64,000 nucleotides of DNA from Candidatus Omnitrophota bacterium (GTDB lineage: Bacteria > Omnitrophota > Omnitrophia > Omnitrophales > Aquincolibacteriaceae), in the NCBI GenBank assembly GCA_022711115.1, contig JAKLFP010000007.1, positions 82,555 through 146,554 of the forward strand. Direction: 5' to 3'. The translations under genes and the position numbers were made by a program. Numbering within the stretch: the stretch's first letter is position 1; the number at the start of each line of letters is the position of its first letter. This document shows positions 50,440-59,527 of the stretch, piece by piece. The notes beneath the pieces were generated by a model. That model did no database searches. It had not been told where the DNA came from and was given only the letters and a program-made list of their open reading frames with translations.

Positions 50440-52449
50440 ATGCAGCCCGCAAAAAATCCCGCACAGTCTCACTCTGTTCAAAACAGCCGCTTACCAGGTT
50501 TCGTGATCGCCTTGCTGATCTTCGGAGTTTTGAAAGGATGGCCGCTCATCTTAGCTCAAGCCCAGGAGTTGGTCGTTCCGCCTCCGGCCTCGCCTCAAAA
50601 CATTTCAAAAGAGGTCATTCCGGAAGTCATTCAAAAGGAAACCGTCAGCTTTGATGAAAAATACAAGGATTGGCCGATGGTTATGCCACTGCATGAAACG
50701 CGGATTACCGTCAATCGGGATGGATCTTTTGAAGCCTATGTCCATCGGAAGGTGGTCATTCAGAAGAAGGAAGGGAATGCGATGGGCGAAATTCCGATCC
50801 AATATGATAGCGATACGGAGACGGTTCGTCTTTTAAAGGCTGTCACAATCACTCCGGACGGGAAAGAGCATCCTCCCGCAAAAGTCCAGGAACGCAACCT
50901 TTATGAAGGTTACGGTATGTACTCCGGAGCTAAAGAACAGATCTTGTCGATGCCCGAAGTGACCCCGGGCGCCATGATTGAACTGGAATATGTTAAGACT
51001 ACGAAGCGGTTACCGATGCCGGGGGCGTTTTGGGATATCGAATACGCGCAACAGGCATTTCCCATAAAAGATCAGATCATCAGCTTTAAAGTTACGAAGA
51101 GCCCCGCCATACCGTACAAATCGTTCATTAAGAATTGGAAGCCGGAAGTTCAAGAAGAAGGCGATGCGACGGTCTATCGTTGGCAGAGGAAGAATTATGC
51201 GCCCGATACGGACCCTGAAGAGGAGCTTCAACCGATGCCGACGCCGGAAACAGTCGGGGACGGGATCGAGTTTTCTTCGGTCAAAAACTGGCAAGAGGTA
51301 GCTGTGTGGTACTACGGACTGATTCAGAAGAACCTGAAGATTACACCGGAAATCCAAAAAGCAGCTAGAAAAGCAACCAAGGGTAAAACGACCGTTCGCG
51401 ACAAAGTGAGATCCATCCTGGAATACATGCAGGAAAACTTCCGGTACGTTTCCATGTCCTTTGGGGATTATTCCATGGAGCCGCATCCCACGGGCGAAGT
51501 TTTCCGCAATAAATACGGTGATTGCAAAGACCAGTCGCTTCTTGCGAAGGCCATGCTTCAGGTCGTAGGCATTGAGTCTGACCTTGTTCTTTTCATGACT
51601 GAATACAGCGGAAGCGATCCGAAAGATGATTTGCCGGTTCTAGGTCTTTATGACCACGTTCTGCTGAAAGTTCGCGATCCGGAAGGGGACTTTTACGCGG
51701 ACCCATTGCTCGAAGGATATGATATCGAAGAGTATCCTGCAGATTATCAGGGTGCGTATCTTTTGGTGATAGCAGCCGATGGCGGCAAATTCGAAAGATT
51801 TCCCATTTTTACAGAAGATCGGATGTCTGAATCCATCAAAGAAACCGTGACGATTCGTCCTGACGGATCTTCAGTCGATGAGGAAGAATCTTCGTGGAGT
51901 CTTTCGGACTCGATTGATTTCCGGAAGCAGATGAAATCAAAGAGCGGGGAGGAGCGGGAAAAATTCTTTGAATATTTGAGTAATCAAATAGCAGGAGGAG
52001 GTAAAGTCCTCGAGACGGTTTGGGATGGACTGGACAGTAAATACGGAAGGATCAAAACCCATGTTAAGACGGACCGGCCGGATCAGTATCCCGTCAAAGG
52101 CGGGCTGATGGTGATCGATTTGCCTGAACAGTCCGGTTCTGACGGATTTTCGCAAAAAGAAAGAAAACATCCGATCTTTTTTCCGGCCAATGTCATAAAG
52201 ACTGCGGATGTGACTTACGTGATACCGGACGGATTTGAGGTTATGCATCTTCCGGAGAATCTCGATCTTGAAAACGGATTCTATTCCCTTAAGCGAACCG
52301 TTGAGCAAACAGGGAGCTCTATTAACGTCAAAGAGATCAAGCGGCTCCGGCGCATAGAGTTGCCGGCCACGGATTATTCTAAGATCAAAGAGTTCTACGA
52401 TAAGCTTCCAGCTGAGACCGAGCAAAGAATTATTTTAAAGCAGAAATGA
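50440..52449 (+). CDS. DUF3857 / transglutaminase-like protein
   Basis: 669 aa. An N-terminal hydrophobic segment (FVIALLIFGVLKGWPLILAQAQE) is probably a signal peptide or anchor, so the protein acts in the periplasm or outer membrane. Residues about 75-260 are DUF3857 (ETVRLLKAVTITPDGKEHPPAK, VTPGAMIELEYV). The transglutaminase core has FRYVSM, NKYGDCKDQSLLAKAM (catalytic Cys), YDHVLLKV (His) and YADPLLEGYD (Asp). A beta-rich C-terminal part follows. RBS CCGGAGG at 50428. Substrate unknown; commonly found in environmental Gram-negatives. Confidence 0.87.
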   Translation: MQPAKNPAQSHSVQNSRLPGFVIALLIFGVLKGWPLILAQAQELVVPPPASPQNISKEVIPEVIQKETVSFDEKYKDWPMVMPLHETRITVNRDGSFEAYVHRKVVIQKKEGNAMGEIPIQYDSDTETVRLLKAVTITPDGKEHPPAKVQERNLYEGYGMYSGAKEQILSMPEVTPGAMIELEYVKTTKRLPMPGAFWDIEYAQQAFPIKDQIISFKVTKSPAIPYKSFIKNWKPEVQEEGDATVYRWQRKNYAPDTDPEEELQPMPTPETVGDGIEFSSVKNWQEVAVWYYGLIQKNLKITPEIQKAARKATKGKTTVRDKVRSILEYMQENFRYVSMSFGDYSMEPHPTGEVFRNKYGDCKDQSLLAKAMLQVVGIESDLVLFMTEYSGSDPKDDLPVLGLYDHVLLKVRDPEGDFYADPLLEGYDIEEYPADYQGAYLLVIAADGGKFERFPIFTEDRMSESIKETVTIRPDGSSVDEEESSWSLSDSIDFRKQMKSKSGEEREKFFEYLSNQIAGGGKVLETVWDGLDSKYGRIKTHVKTDRPDQYPVKGGLMVIDLPEQSGSDGFSQKERKHPIFFPANVIKTADVTYVIPDGFEVMHLPENLDLENGFYSLKRTVEQTGSSINVKEIKRLRRIELPATDYSKIKEFYDKLPAETEQRIILKQK

Positions 52450-52599
52450 TATGTTAATGTCGCGGTATGTGGAAAACGCACCGTAACATTGTCCGTAAAT
52501 AGACCAAGATATCCGCTTGCATTATTTCCCCCGTTAGTGATGTATGTCTTCGTGTGTTGGTGTCAGCTAGCGTCATGCTTAGATATGCGGAGTTGGGGG

Positions 52600-53169
52600 A
52601 TGAAACGGCAGAACAGGCGGTACTTCACGGGCGAGGAGAAGGCGAAATTCCTGCGATTTCTCGAGAGGCGGCGGGACGCGCGGCGAGCGGAAATGCTTTA
52701 TAAGCTGATGTTTTCTACAGGGCTTAGGCTTCAGGAAACGGTGAATCTGAATGTTGGCGATGTCCAAGACAAGGATCTGATCGCCATTATTGGGAAAGGG
52801 GACAAGCTTCGCGAGATCCCATTATCCAAGGCGATCCAGCGGCAAATCGAACGATTCCTCATTTGGAAGAAACGAAAAGGCGAGAATCTGGCTTCGGATG
52901 CGCCATTATTCTATTCGCGGAAAAACGGTCGCCTTACAAACCGGGCGGTTCAATTTGATCTTGATCGATGGGTGAAGCGGGCTGGTTTGGAAGGGAAGTA
53001 CTCGCCCCATGCCCTTCGCCATACCGTAGGCTTTGAACTCATGCGCAAGACCCGCAACATCCGTCAGGTCCAGGAATTTCTCGGCCACAGCTCCGTTACC
53101 ACCACTCAGATCTATACTCACATCACCAAAGAAGAGCTTCGCCACTGCGCCGAACTTTTATCACTCTAG
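52600..53169 (+). CDS. Minimal tyrosine recombinase (catalytic domain only)
   Basis: 189 aa from ATG 52600 (ATG 52585 is also in frame). Catalytic residues are visible: R in STGLRLQE, K in IIGKGDKLRE, HxxR in SPHALRHTVG, H in LGHSSVTTTQ and the nucleophile Tyr in IYTHI. The N-terminal core-binding (SAM-like) domain that phage integrases and XerC/D have is missing, so this resembles short recombinases such as FimB/integron-type fragments. It could invert or excise a nearby segment. A second recombinase, besides the serine one at 18.4-20 kb. Confidence 0.85.
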   Translation: MKRQNRRYFTGEEKAKFLRFLERRRDARRAEMLYKLMFSTGLRLQETVNLNVGDVQDKDLIAIIGKGDKLREIPLSKAIQRQIERFLIWKKRKGENLASDAPLFYSRKNGRLTNRAVQFDLDRWVKRAGLEGKYSPHALRHTVGFELMRKTRNIRQVQEFLGHSSVTTTQIYTHITKEELRHCAELLSL

Positions 53170-53188
53170 CTGGAAAAATCACTCTTTT

Positions 53189-53220
53189 GAATGTCGTCTT
53201 TCCCATATAAAGCGACATTC
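53189..53220. promoter_or_regulatory. Inverted repeat GAATGTCG-N16-CGACATTC
   Basis: Perfect 8+8 bp arms (53189-53196 and 53213-53220) between the recombinase gene and the sigma-like gene. The second arm also lies in AGCGA-CAT-TCGCT. The core words match the GCGACA/TGTCGC dyad family, suggesting the same or a related regulator. Confidence 0.5.
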
Positions 53221-53262
53221 GCTAGTGGATTTTTAGATCCGGAATAACGACAATGCCTTGGT

Positions 53263-53718
53263 ATGTGGAAAGCATATCGAGGCGTTATTCGAAAATACCC
53301 AAAGATATCCCTCCAGGAAGAACGGCGGCTGATCAGGGAGGCCAAGCGTGGCGGCAAGGAGCAGGCCGAGGAGATCGTTCTTCGACACATTAGCTTCGTA
53401 ATCTTCCGGATTCATAAACGCGCGTTCCCGGCGTATGCTCGAAGGTTCGGGGAGGACCTTCTTTCCCAAGGCATCTTTCTCCTTTACGCCAAGATCCAGA
53501 CCTACAACCTTCGCTACTATGACAAACAGGGGAATTTCAAACCTGTCCGCTTCGTCTCTTACATTTGGAAAGCCATTGACGGACTAATCCTCGCATCGCT
53601 CAGGAAAGAACTTCGTTACGAAAAACAAAGGGTAATCGGGTATTGGGAAGGGGAGGAACACGACATATTCGAACGAATTTCATTAAAAAACGATCCGATC
53701 ATTCCCGCCTTTTTGTAA
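53263..53718 (+). CDS. Sigma70 region-2-like protein without region 4
   Basis: 151 aa. The pattern ISLQEERRLIREAKRGGKEQAEEIVLRHISFVIFRIHKRAF...ARRFGEDLLSQGIFLLYAKIQTYN...PVRFVSYIWKAIDGLILASLRKE follows sigma factor regions 1.2-2.4 (core binding, -10 melting). The protein ends where region 3/4 would begin, so -35 recognition is absent. It may be a truncated sigma, an anti-sigma-like competitor, or a sigma that works with a DNA-bound partner at -35, which would fit the dyad promoters. ATG 53263 directly follows TTGGT, no strong RBS. Confidence 0.72.
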   Translation: MWKAYRGVIRKYPKISLQEERRLIREAKRGGKEQAEEIVLRHISFVIFRIHKRAFPAYARRFGEDLLSQGIFLLYAKIQTYNLRYYDKQGNFKPVRFVSYIWKAIDGLILASLRKELRYEKQRVIGYWEGEEHDIFERISLKNDPIIPAFL

Positions 53719-53823
53719 CTAGTGGCCTTCACAAGCTTTCAGCTGTAGGATATTGAGGAAATTCCGATACTTTAAGAACGGGGAAAAAGGGCTGCTGCTC
53801 TGGAAGTGTGCCTGCATTGAGGG

Positions 53824-54195
53824 ATGAAGATGGCAAAGAAGATACTTGTTCTTGATGACGATCCGCTTGTTTTACGGTCAATCGAAATGGCTTTGAAGCG
53901 CGACCAGTATGATTCCGTTTGTGCTTCAACCGCTGAAGAAGCTATCGAAAAAGCACAGAAGCAGGATTTTGACCTAATTATTTCAGACATCCGAATGTCC
54001 GGAAAAAATGGTGTAGATGCCATGAACGAAATCCGGGCAATGTTCAAAAAGGACGGAAAAAAGGATATCCCCATCATTTTTATAACCGGTTTTTCGCATG
54101 ACGCTGTTTTAATGAACGCAGAAGGTATCGGGGAGATCATTCTGAAGCCTTTTGATCTGAACCGCTTTTTGATGACAGTAAGGGAATATTTATGA
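53824..54195 (+). CDS. Single-domain response regulator
   Basis: 123 aa, receiver domain only: LVLDDDP acidic pocket, D55 in LIISDIRMSG as phospho-acceptor, FITGF and LKPFDLNRF as switch residues. Its stop overlaps the FabF start (ATGA), so it is coupled to the fatty-acid-type genes, an unusual link. Likely paired with the histidine kinase at 56956. Confidence 0.88.
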   Translation: MKMAKKILVLDDDPLVLRSIEMALKRDQYDSVCASTAEEAIEKAQKQDFDLIISDIRMSGKNGVDAMNEIRAMFKKDGKKDIPIIFITGFSHDAVLMNAEGIGEIILKPFDLNRFLMTVREYL

Positions 54196-55442
54196 AGCAG
54201 CAAGTTCATGAGCAACGTGTTGTTGTGACCGGCATGGGGGTGTTGGCTCCCAACGGTAAGACTCTTCCAGAGTTCTGGAATGCCTGCATTCAAGGTCGTT
54301 CGGGGATCGATCACATTCAGGCTTTTGACACAAAAGAGTTTGAAGTGAAGATTGCAGGTGAAGTGAAAGATTTCGATCCTGCCGCCTATGTCCTTCCGGC
54401 GATCCACCGAAAGGTAGATCGGTTTGCTCAATTTGGCGTTTGCGCTGCCAAAATGGCCATTGATGATGCCCAGCTCAAAATAGAAAAGGATGATGAATTC
54501 CGGGTCGGGGTAGTCATTGGTTCGGGGCTTGGAGGAATGATTTTTCACGAGGAACAAGTGATTCGTGTTATCCAGGAAGGCGGACCGTCAAGAATTATGG
54601 CGAGTTCTGTGCCGCGGATTTCTCCAAATTCTGTCTCTGCTTACATCGCGATCGCTTTTCAAGCTAAGGGTCCCAACTACGTTGTTTCAACGGCATGCTC
54701 ATCGGGAGCGAATGCTATCGGGCAGGCGATGGGGTTGTTACGGAAAGGCTCAATAGATGTGTGCATTACCGGAGGAGTAGAAGCCCCGATTACTCCGGTA
54801 ACTGTTGCTGCTTATCAAGCCCTGCACGCGCTCTCAAAACGGAATGAACCTCCGCAAAAGGCATCTTGCCCTTTTAGCAAAGATCGCGATGGTTTTGTGA
54901 TAGGAGAGGGTGCGGGTATATTGATCTTGGAAACATTAGAGCATGCTCAAAAGCGGAGAGCCAAAATCTACGCTGAAGTTTGCGGCTATGGTACGAATTG
55001 CGGGGCTTACAATATGGTGGCGCCGCAGCCGGATGGGGTGGATGCCGCACAGGCTATGAAAGGCGCCTTGGAAGATGCTGGGTTAAAAGTGAGCAATATC
55101 GATTACATTAATGCTCATGGCACAAGCACCCTTTATAACGATGTCGCAGAGACCAAAGCGATCAAGGAAGTGTTCGGCGACCGATCCAAGAAGATCCCAA
55201 TCAGTTCCACGAAGTCAATGACAGGCCACACCATTGGTGGTGCTGGGGCCATTGAGGCAATCGCGAGTGTTTTAACGCTTCAGAATCAAGAAATCCATCC
55301 TACGATCAATCTGAATGCGCTGGACCCCGAATGTGATCTCGACTATGTCCCCAACAAATCAAGAAAAGAAAAAGTGAACACTGTCATGTCTAATTCGTTC
55401 GGGTTCGGGTCGAACAATGCTGTTTTAGTTTTTAAAAAATAG
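54192..55442 (+). CDS. Beta-ketoacyl-ACP synthase II (FabF-like)
   Basis: 416 aa, normal KAS II length. VVVTGMGVLAPNGKTLPEFW start; active-site C169 in VSTACSSGAN, H309 in NAHGTSTLYND and H346 in KSMTGHTIGGAGAIEA; C-terminal NSFGFGSNNAVLVFKK. All catalytic residues are intact. It sits in an operon with a response regulator, ACP, reductase and sensor kinase, rather than with other fab genes, so it is probably a specialised synthase rather than the housekeeping FabF. Confidence 0.9.
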   Translation: MKQQVHEQRVVVTGMGVLAPNGKTLPEFWNACIQGRSGIDHIQAFDTKEFEVKIAGEVKDFDPAAYVLPAIHRKVDRFAQFGVCAAKMAIDDAQLKIEKDDEFRVGVVIGSGLGGMIFHEEQVIRVIQEGGPSRIMASSVPRISPNSVSAYIAIAFQAKGPNYVVSTACSSGANAIGQAMGLLRKGSIDVCITGGVEAPITPVTVAAYQALHALSKRNEPPQKASCPFSKDRDGFVIGEGAGILILETLEHAQKRRAKIYAEVCGYGTNCGAYNMVAPQPDGVDAAQAMKGALEDAGLKVSNIDYINAHGTSTLYNDVAETKAIKEVFGDRSKKIPISSTKSMTGHTIGGAGAIEAIASVLTLQNQEIHPTINLNALDPECDLDYVPNKSRKEKVNTVMSNSFGFGSNNAVLVFKK

Positions 55443-55450
55443 GAGAAAAA

Positions 55451-55708
55451 ATGACAACGCCTGATGCTGATCAAATATTTTCGAGAATCAGAAAAGCTCT
55501 GGCGAAGTTATTGAAAATTCCTGAAAGCAAGATTAGCTTGGAAGCAAGCCTGAAGGATGATCTTGGGATTGATTCGGTAGATAATCTGGATCTCCTTTTT
55601 GCGATCGAGGACGGCTTCAAGCTGAAGATATCGGAAGAAAAAGCCTCTCAGCTGCGTACGGTCAATGACGTTATTGAACTAATAAAAAAAGAGCTTTCAG
55701 ATGGCTGA
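55451..55708 (+). CDS. Acyl carrier protein
   Basis: 85 aa. LEASLKDDLGIDSVDNLDLLFAIEDGF holds the phosphopantetheine attachment serine S42 in the DSV (usually DSL) motif. Charge is acidic as expected. 8 bp after the FabF stop and overlapping the next gene by 8 bp, so it is the dedicated carrier for this pathway. Confidence 0.9.
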   Translation: MTTPDADQIFSRIRKALAKLLKIPESKISLEASLKDDLGIDSVDNLDLLFAIEDGFKLKISEEKASQLRTVNDVIELIKKELSDG

Positions 55709-56951
55709 GTCCGCCTCTAAGCGTCGAGGACATGTTACTTTAGGAACGGCTTTTCGCGATATTCTCATCAACTTTCTTCCCATAAAACAACTCTCCGCTA
55801 AATGGATTCAGCGATTATACGGCTACGACGCGACATTTGTTTTTTTGACACATCCTCGAGACGAGGAGGATATCTTCTTTACCTTCCCGTTACTAGCTGC
55901 ATTGCGTCGCTTCATTCCCTCCAAGTGGATCTTGAGCGTTCTTTCTCTTTGCCCTTGTTTTGTCGCGGCGAAAGTTCACAGCCCTCAGGGATTGAGTGGC
56001 TTTTTTGTAAGTACACCGCTACTCCCTTCGACTCTTTTTCAAAATCGCGATAAAACGTTAAAAAATGCGCAAAGTATAGTTCGGTTTGTTCGAAAAATTA
56101 CGACGCGAAAAGTTTATATCGGCCTTGCAGCATGGTGGCCGATTGTTACTAACTCGGGAGCTGCTTTTAGTCGGTTTCTTGAAGTGAATGATCGTGTAGT
56201 AGTCACCAACGGCCATGCTGCGACTTTGGCTTCGATCGTTCTCTCGGTCGAAAAAATTTGCCGAATAGCTGCGTTGCCTATAAACGATTTAAAGCTGCTG
56301 GTTATCGGCGTTGGAAAGATGGGCGGGGCAGTTGCCCAACGCTTCTATGGCCAAGCGAACGTGTTAGGACTGGTCGATCAGAATGAAAAGAGATTAGATC
56401 GGGTGGCCCAAGACTTGCTGCAGAACACCACTGGAACAAAGATCGAAAAATTCACAGTTTCTGAGGAGAGTTTTTCAGACGCAATTTTGCCGGCATTAAT
56501 TAATTATCATGTAGCCGTATGCACTACCTCGAATGTGGGCTACGTAATCAAGGACGCAGCGCTTCTCAGAGATTGCATCATCTTGGATGACGCGAGACCT
56601 GAAGCTTTTCCGCGCATCGTGGACCCTGATAAGAGAGTAATGATTTTAGAAGGCGGTTTGATCAAAGTAAAAGACATAAAGATTGATTCCGACTTTGGTT
56701 TTGGGAGTGAGGACAATGTTTTTGGTTGCCTAGCGGAAGCATTTCTTATGAATCTGGACAATAGGCAGACTTTAAAACCAACTCTGGGTGAGGTTGATCC
56801 TGAAAACTTTCAGGTGTTGCTTGATGTTTGTAAGAAGAATGGGATCACCTGCGGGGATTTTAAATCGGGATGGCAGATTGTTGCCGACGAAATGATAAAA
56901 AAGGTTATTGAGCGTAAACGGAAACCAGTGATTCAGGACCGCAAGCGATAA
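55701..56951 (+). CDS. Rossmann-fold oxidoreductase, acyl-ACP-reductase-like
   Basis: 416 aa starting at ATG 55701. The C-terminal half is an NAD(P)-binding domain: LLVIGVGKMGGAVAQRFYG (GxGxxG), VLGLVDQNEKRLDRV, ILDDARPEAFP and MILEGGLIKVK. The layout resembles cyanobacterial acyl-ACP reductase (AAR) and related quinate/shikimate-dehydrogenase-like proteins. The N-terminal half (ATFVFLTHPRDEEDIFFTFPLLAAL) would form the substrate domain. With FabF and ACP just upstream, release of a fatty aldehyde or alcohol is plausible. The family match is approximate. Confidence 0.65.
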   Translation: MAESASKRRGHVTLGTAFRDILINFLPIKQLSAKWIQRLYGYDATFVFLTHPRDEEDIFFTFPLLAALRRFIPSKWILSVLSLCPCFVAAKVHSPQGLSGFFVSTPLLPSTLFQNRDKTLKNAQSIVRFVRKITTRKVYIGLAAWWPIVTNSGAAFSRFLEVNDRVVVTNGHAATLASIVLSVEKICRIAALPINDLKLLVIGVGKMGGAVAQRFYGQANVLGLVDQNEKRLDRVAQDLLQNTTGTKIEKFTVSEESFSDAILPALINYHVAVCTTSNVGYVIKDAALLRDCIILDDARPEAFPRIVDPDKRVMILEGGLIKVKDIKIDSDFGFGSEDNVFGCLAEAFLMNLDNRQTLKPTLGEVDPENFQVLLDVCKKNGITCGDFKSGWQIVADEMIKKVIERKRKPVIQDRKR

Positions 56952-56955
56952 TCCC

Positions 56956-59118
56956 ATGTCAATTTTCGGCCATTATATTTTAGTGCACGCATTAATTGCG
57001 ATCTCGACGGTCGTGATTGGATTGTTCGTTTTTTTGCGCGGACCGGGCAAGCCGCTTAATCGTATTTTTCTCTTTTATAACGCTTGCATGGCATGGTGGG
57101 GTGGAACCAATCTTTTAATGGTATTAGCTCCCAATGCCGAAGCGGGTCTTTTGGCCGACCGCATTAGCCTCATGGGAATAGTTTTTATTCCGACAGCTTT
57201 TCTCCATTTTACGTTAGCCTTCATTGGGCAAATTAAAAAGCGCATTAAGCTTATTTATTTCGCCTATGGGATGAGCATTCTTTTTGCGATTGCTAACTGG
57301 ACTCCGCTTATGGCTGTAAGCGTCAGCCGCAAACATTTTGTGCCTCTTTTTACCGACCCCGGGAATCTATATCCTTTCTTCTTGATGTTTTTCGCATCGA
57401 TCATGACGCTATCACTTGTTTTTAGTTGGAAAGCATATCGTGATGCCAAAACACAGTCTAAAAAAATCACTAATTTTTACTTTCTTTTAGCAGCGTTTCT
57501 TGCCACGGCTGGTGGCAGTGGTAATTTCTTTGCGCCCTATGACATCTTTCTGCCTTTTATGATCCCGTATGGTTCCTATGGAGTGGTTCTTTATGCGATC
57601 ATCACAGGGTATCTGATTGTTAAGCGGCGCTTTCTTGATATTGAATTAATCGTTAAAAAAACACTCGTTTTTACTGGTCTCTTTGGCATGGCAATGGCTG
57701 TTATTGCTATTGTCACGGAGCTGAGTAACGGGATTGTAGCGAAATTTTTTCCCGTTTCGTCATTAGTTGAACGCGCATTTAGTATTTTAGCTGCGCTGTT
57801 ACTTTATGAGCCGACAAAAGAATTCTTGGTAAGAGCAACGGACCGCTATTTATTTCAGAAAAAAGAAGATGTGCGCGTCATTTTAAACAAGCTATCACAG
57901 AACATTATTACAATCCTTGATATTGAAAAAGTTGGGACAACGATTCTTGAAACCTTGAAAGACTCTCTTCGGCTAGAGTCGGGCATTATTTTGATCCAGG
58001 ATGAAGATGGAAAAACATATGAGATTATGGATAGCTTCGGGATTCAAAATAAACGAGAGCGGTTTCTCAAGGATGGTTCGTTTATAAGGTGTTTACTCGA
58101 GTCTGACAAAATTCTGAATCTTGAGGATTCCCAACAAAAGGAATCTTTGCCCTCGGCCATAAGGGGGCCACTTGAATCCTGGGGCGCAGTCATTTGCATC
58201 CCACTTTTTATCCATAGGGAACTGATTGGGCTGTTGGTGCTTGGAAAAAAGAAGTCCGACCAGGAGTTCTCCGATGACGAGCTAGATTGTTTCCCTGCGG
58301 TAGCGGGACAGGTAGCGATCGCGTTGAGCAACGCCCGTTTATATCATATCCTCATGAGAAGCCAGGCGGATTTTGCACAGCAAGCAAAGATGGCTGCTAT
58401 TGGGACACTTTCGGCCGGCATCAGTCACGAGATCAAAAATCCGCTTCAAGTGATTCGCGGTATCGTTGAGATGCTCAGGTTCAACAAAAAGAGCGGACTC
58501 TACAAAGAATACACAAAAGAGCAATACGAAGAACTGATCAGCGAAGCTTTGGTTCGCGTTCTCGATGCGGTGAACCGTGCGACGGGAGTTATCGATCGAT
58601 TATCCAGCTTTGCTAAAAAGCCCAAAGAACTAAAAACGGAACTTTTTAGCATTGAACAAGCCATGGATGATGCCCTTAATATGGTGACTTACGAATTCGA
58701 GCAGAATCAAATAGTCGTCAAAAAGGATTACGCGGCTAATTTGCCGAAAGTTCTGGCAGATCAACACGCTATCGAGGAAGTTTTTTTCAATCTTTTGATT
58801 AATGCCCGACATGCGATGGTCGAAAAGGGAATTATTTCAGTTCAAGTGCGGCAGCAAGGTAATGAGATTGAAGCCCTACTTCGAGATACGGGTCCTGGTA
58901 TTCCAAAAGAGAATTTCGAGAAAATATTTGATCCCTTTTTTACGACAAAAGACACATCACGCAATCCGGATGATAATGCTATCAAGGGTAGCGGATTGGG
59001 GCTTTTCTTGGTGCGGGAAATAGTAAAGCGATATAGTGGCCGGATTGTCCTTGAGAGCGAGGTCGGAAAAGGCACGACATTCCATATTTTTCTTCCGGCC
59101 AGTCCGATGCCTAGCTGA
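56956..59118 (+). CDS. Membrane histidine kinase (7TM sensor + GAF)
   Basis: 720 aa. About seven TM helices in residues 1-275 (HisKA_7TM-like: FNRIFLFYNACMAWWGGTNLLM-type loops), a GAF domain near 300-465 (EKVGTTILETLKDSLRLESGIILI...VAGQVAIALSNARLY), HisKA with GISHEIKNPLQVIRG (H491) and HATPase with NLLINARHAM, DTGPGIPKENFEKIFDPFF and GSGLGLFLVREIV. It lies 4 bp after the reductase gene and is followed by two response regulators. A membrane sensor coded with lipid-synthesis genes suggests it detects a lipid-derived molecule; this is inference. Confidence 0.9.
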   Translation: MSIFGHYILVHALIAISTVVIGLFVFLRGPGKPLNRIFLFYNACMAWWGGTNLLMVLAPNAEAGLLADRISLMGIVFIPTAFLHFTLAFIGQIKKRIKLIYFAYGMSILFAIANWTPLMAVSVSRKHFVPLFTDPGNLYPFFLMFFASIMTLSLVFSWKAYRDAKTQSKKITNFYFLLAAFLATAGGSGNFFAPYDIFLPFMIPYGSYGVVLYAIITGYLIVKRRFLDIELIVKKTLVFTGLFGMAMAVIAIVTELSNGIVAKFFPVSSLVERAFSILAALLLYEPTKEFLVRATDRYLFQKKEDVRVILNKLSQNIITILDIEKVGTTILETLKDSLRLESGIILIQDEDGKTYEIMDSFGIQNKRERFLKDGSFIRCLLESDKILNLEDSQQKESLPSAIRGPLESWGAVICIPLFIHRELIGLLVLGKKKSDQEFSDDELDCFPAVAGQVAIALSNARLYHILMRSQADFAQQAKMAAIGTLSAGISHEIKNPLQVIRGIVEMLRFNKKSGLYKEYTKEQYEELISEALVRVLDAVNRATGVIDRLSSFAKKPKELKTELFSIEQAMDDALNMVTYEFEQNQIVVKKDYAANLPKVLADQHAIEEVFFNLLINARHAMVEKGIISVQVRQQGNEIEALLRDTGPGIPKENFEKIFDPFFTTKDTSRNPDDNAIKGSGLGLFLVREIVKRYSGRIVLESEVGKGTTFHIFLPASPMPS

Positions 59119-59134
59119 CGAGGAGGACTGAGTC

Positions 59135-59527
59135 GTGAGTGAGCAATATAAAGTTTTGATGATCGAAGACGAGACGGACATCATCTATTCTCTGGCGCAA
59201 GTGTTTGAGAACTTTAAGCACATTAAATTCATCGGTTCTGAAAGTGCTTTGCAGGGGATTGAACTTGCGAAGGCGGAACGTCCCGGGGTCATCCTTCTCG
59301 ATCTCCATATGCCGAGAATGAGCGGAGAAGAAGCTTTGGAGGAACTTAAGAAGTTGCTTCCGGAAACGAAGTTTATTGTTATGACCGGTTGGGAAGACGG
59401 GGAAACAAAACAGCGAATCGAGCGAATGGGAATCGACGCTTATTTTTCGAAGCCCATGGATCTCGAAAAACTCGTTACGAAAATCATCAGTCTCTTAATG
59501 ATTAAAAATGAGGTGAAAAATGGTTGA
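59135..59527 (+). CDS. Single-domain response regulator
   Basis: 130 aa from GTG 59135 (GAGGAGG upstream). LMIEDETD acidic pocket, D56 in VILLDLHMPRMSGEEA, VMTGW and SKPMDLEKLV. Directly follows the 7TM kinase and overlaps the dual-receiver gene by 8 bp. Likely a phosphate acceptor from the kinase. Confidence 0.9.
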   Translation: MSEQYKVLMIEDETDIIYSLAQVFENFKHIKFIGSESALQGIELAKAERPGVILLDLHMPRMSGEEALEELKKLLPETKFIVMTGWEDGETKQRIERMGIDAYFSKPMDLEKLVTKIISLLMIKNEVKNG

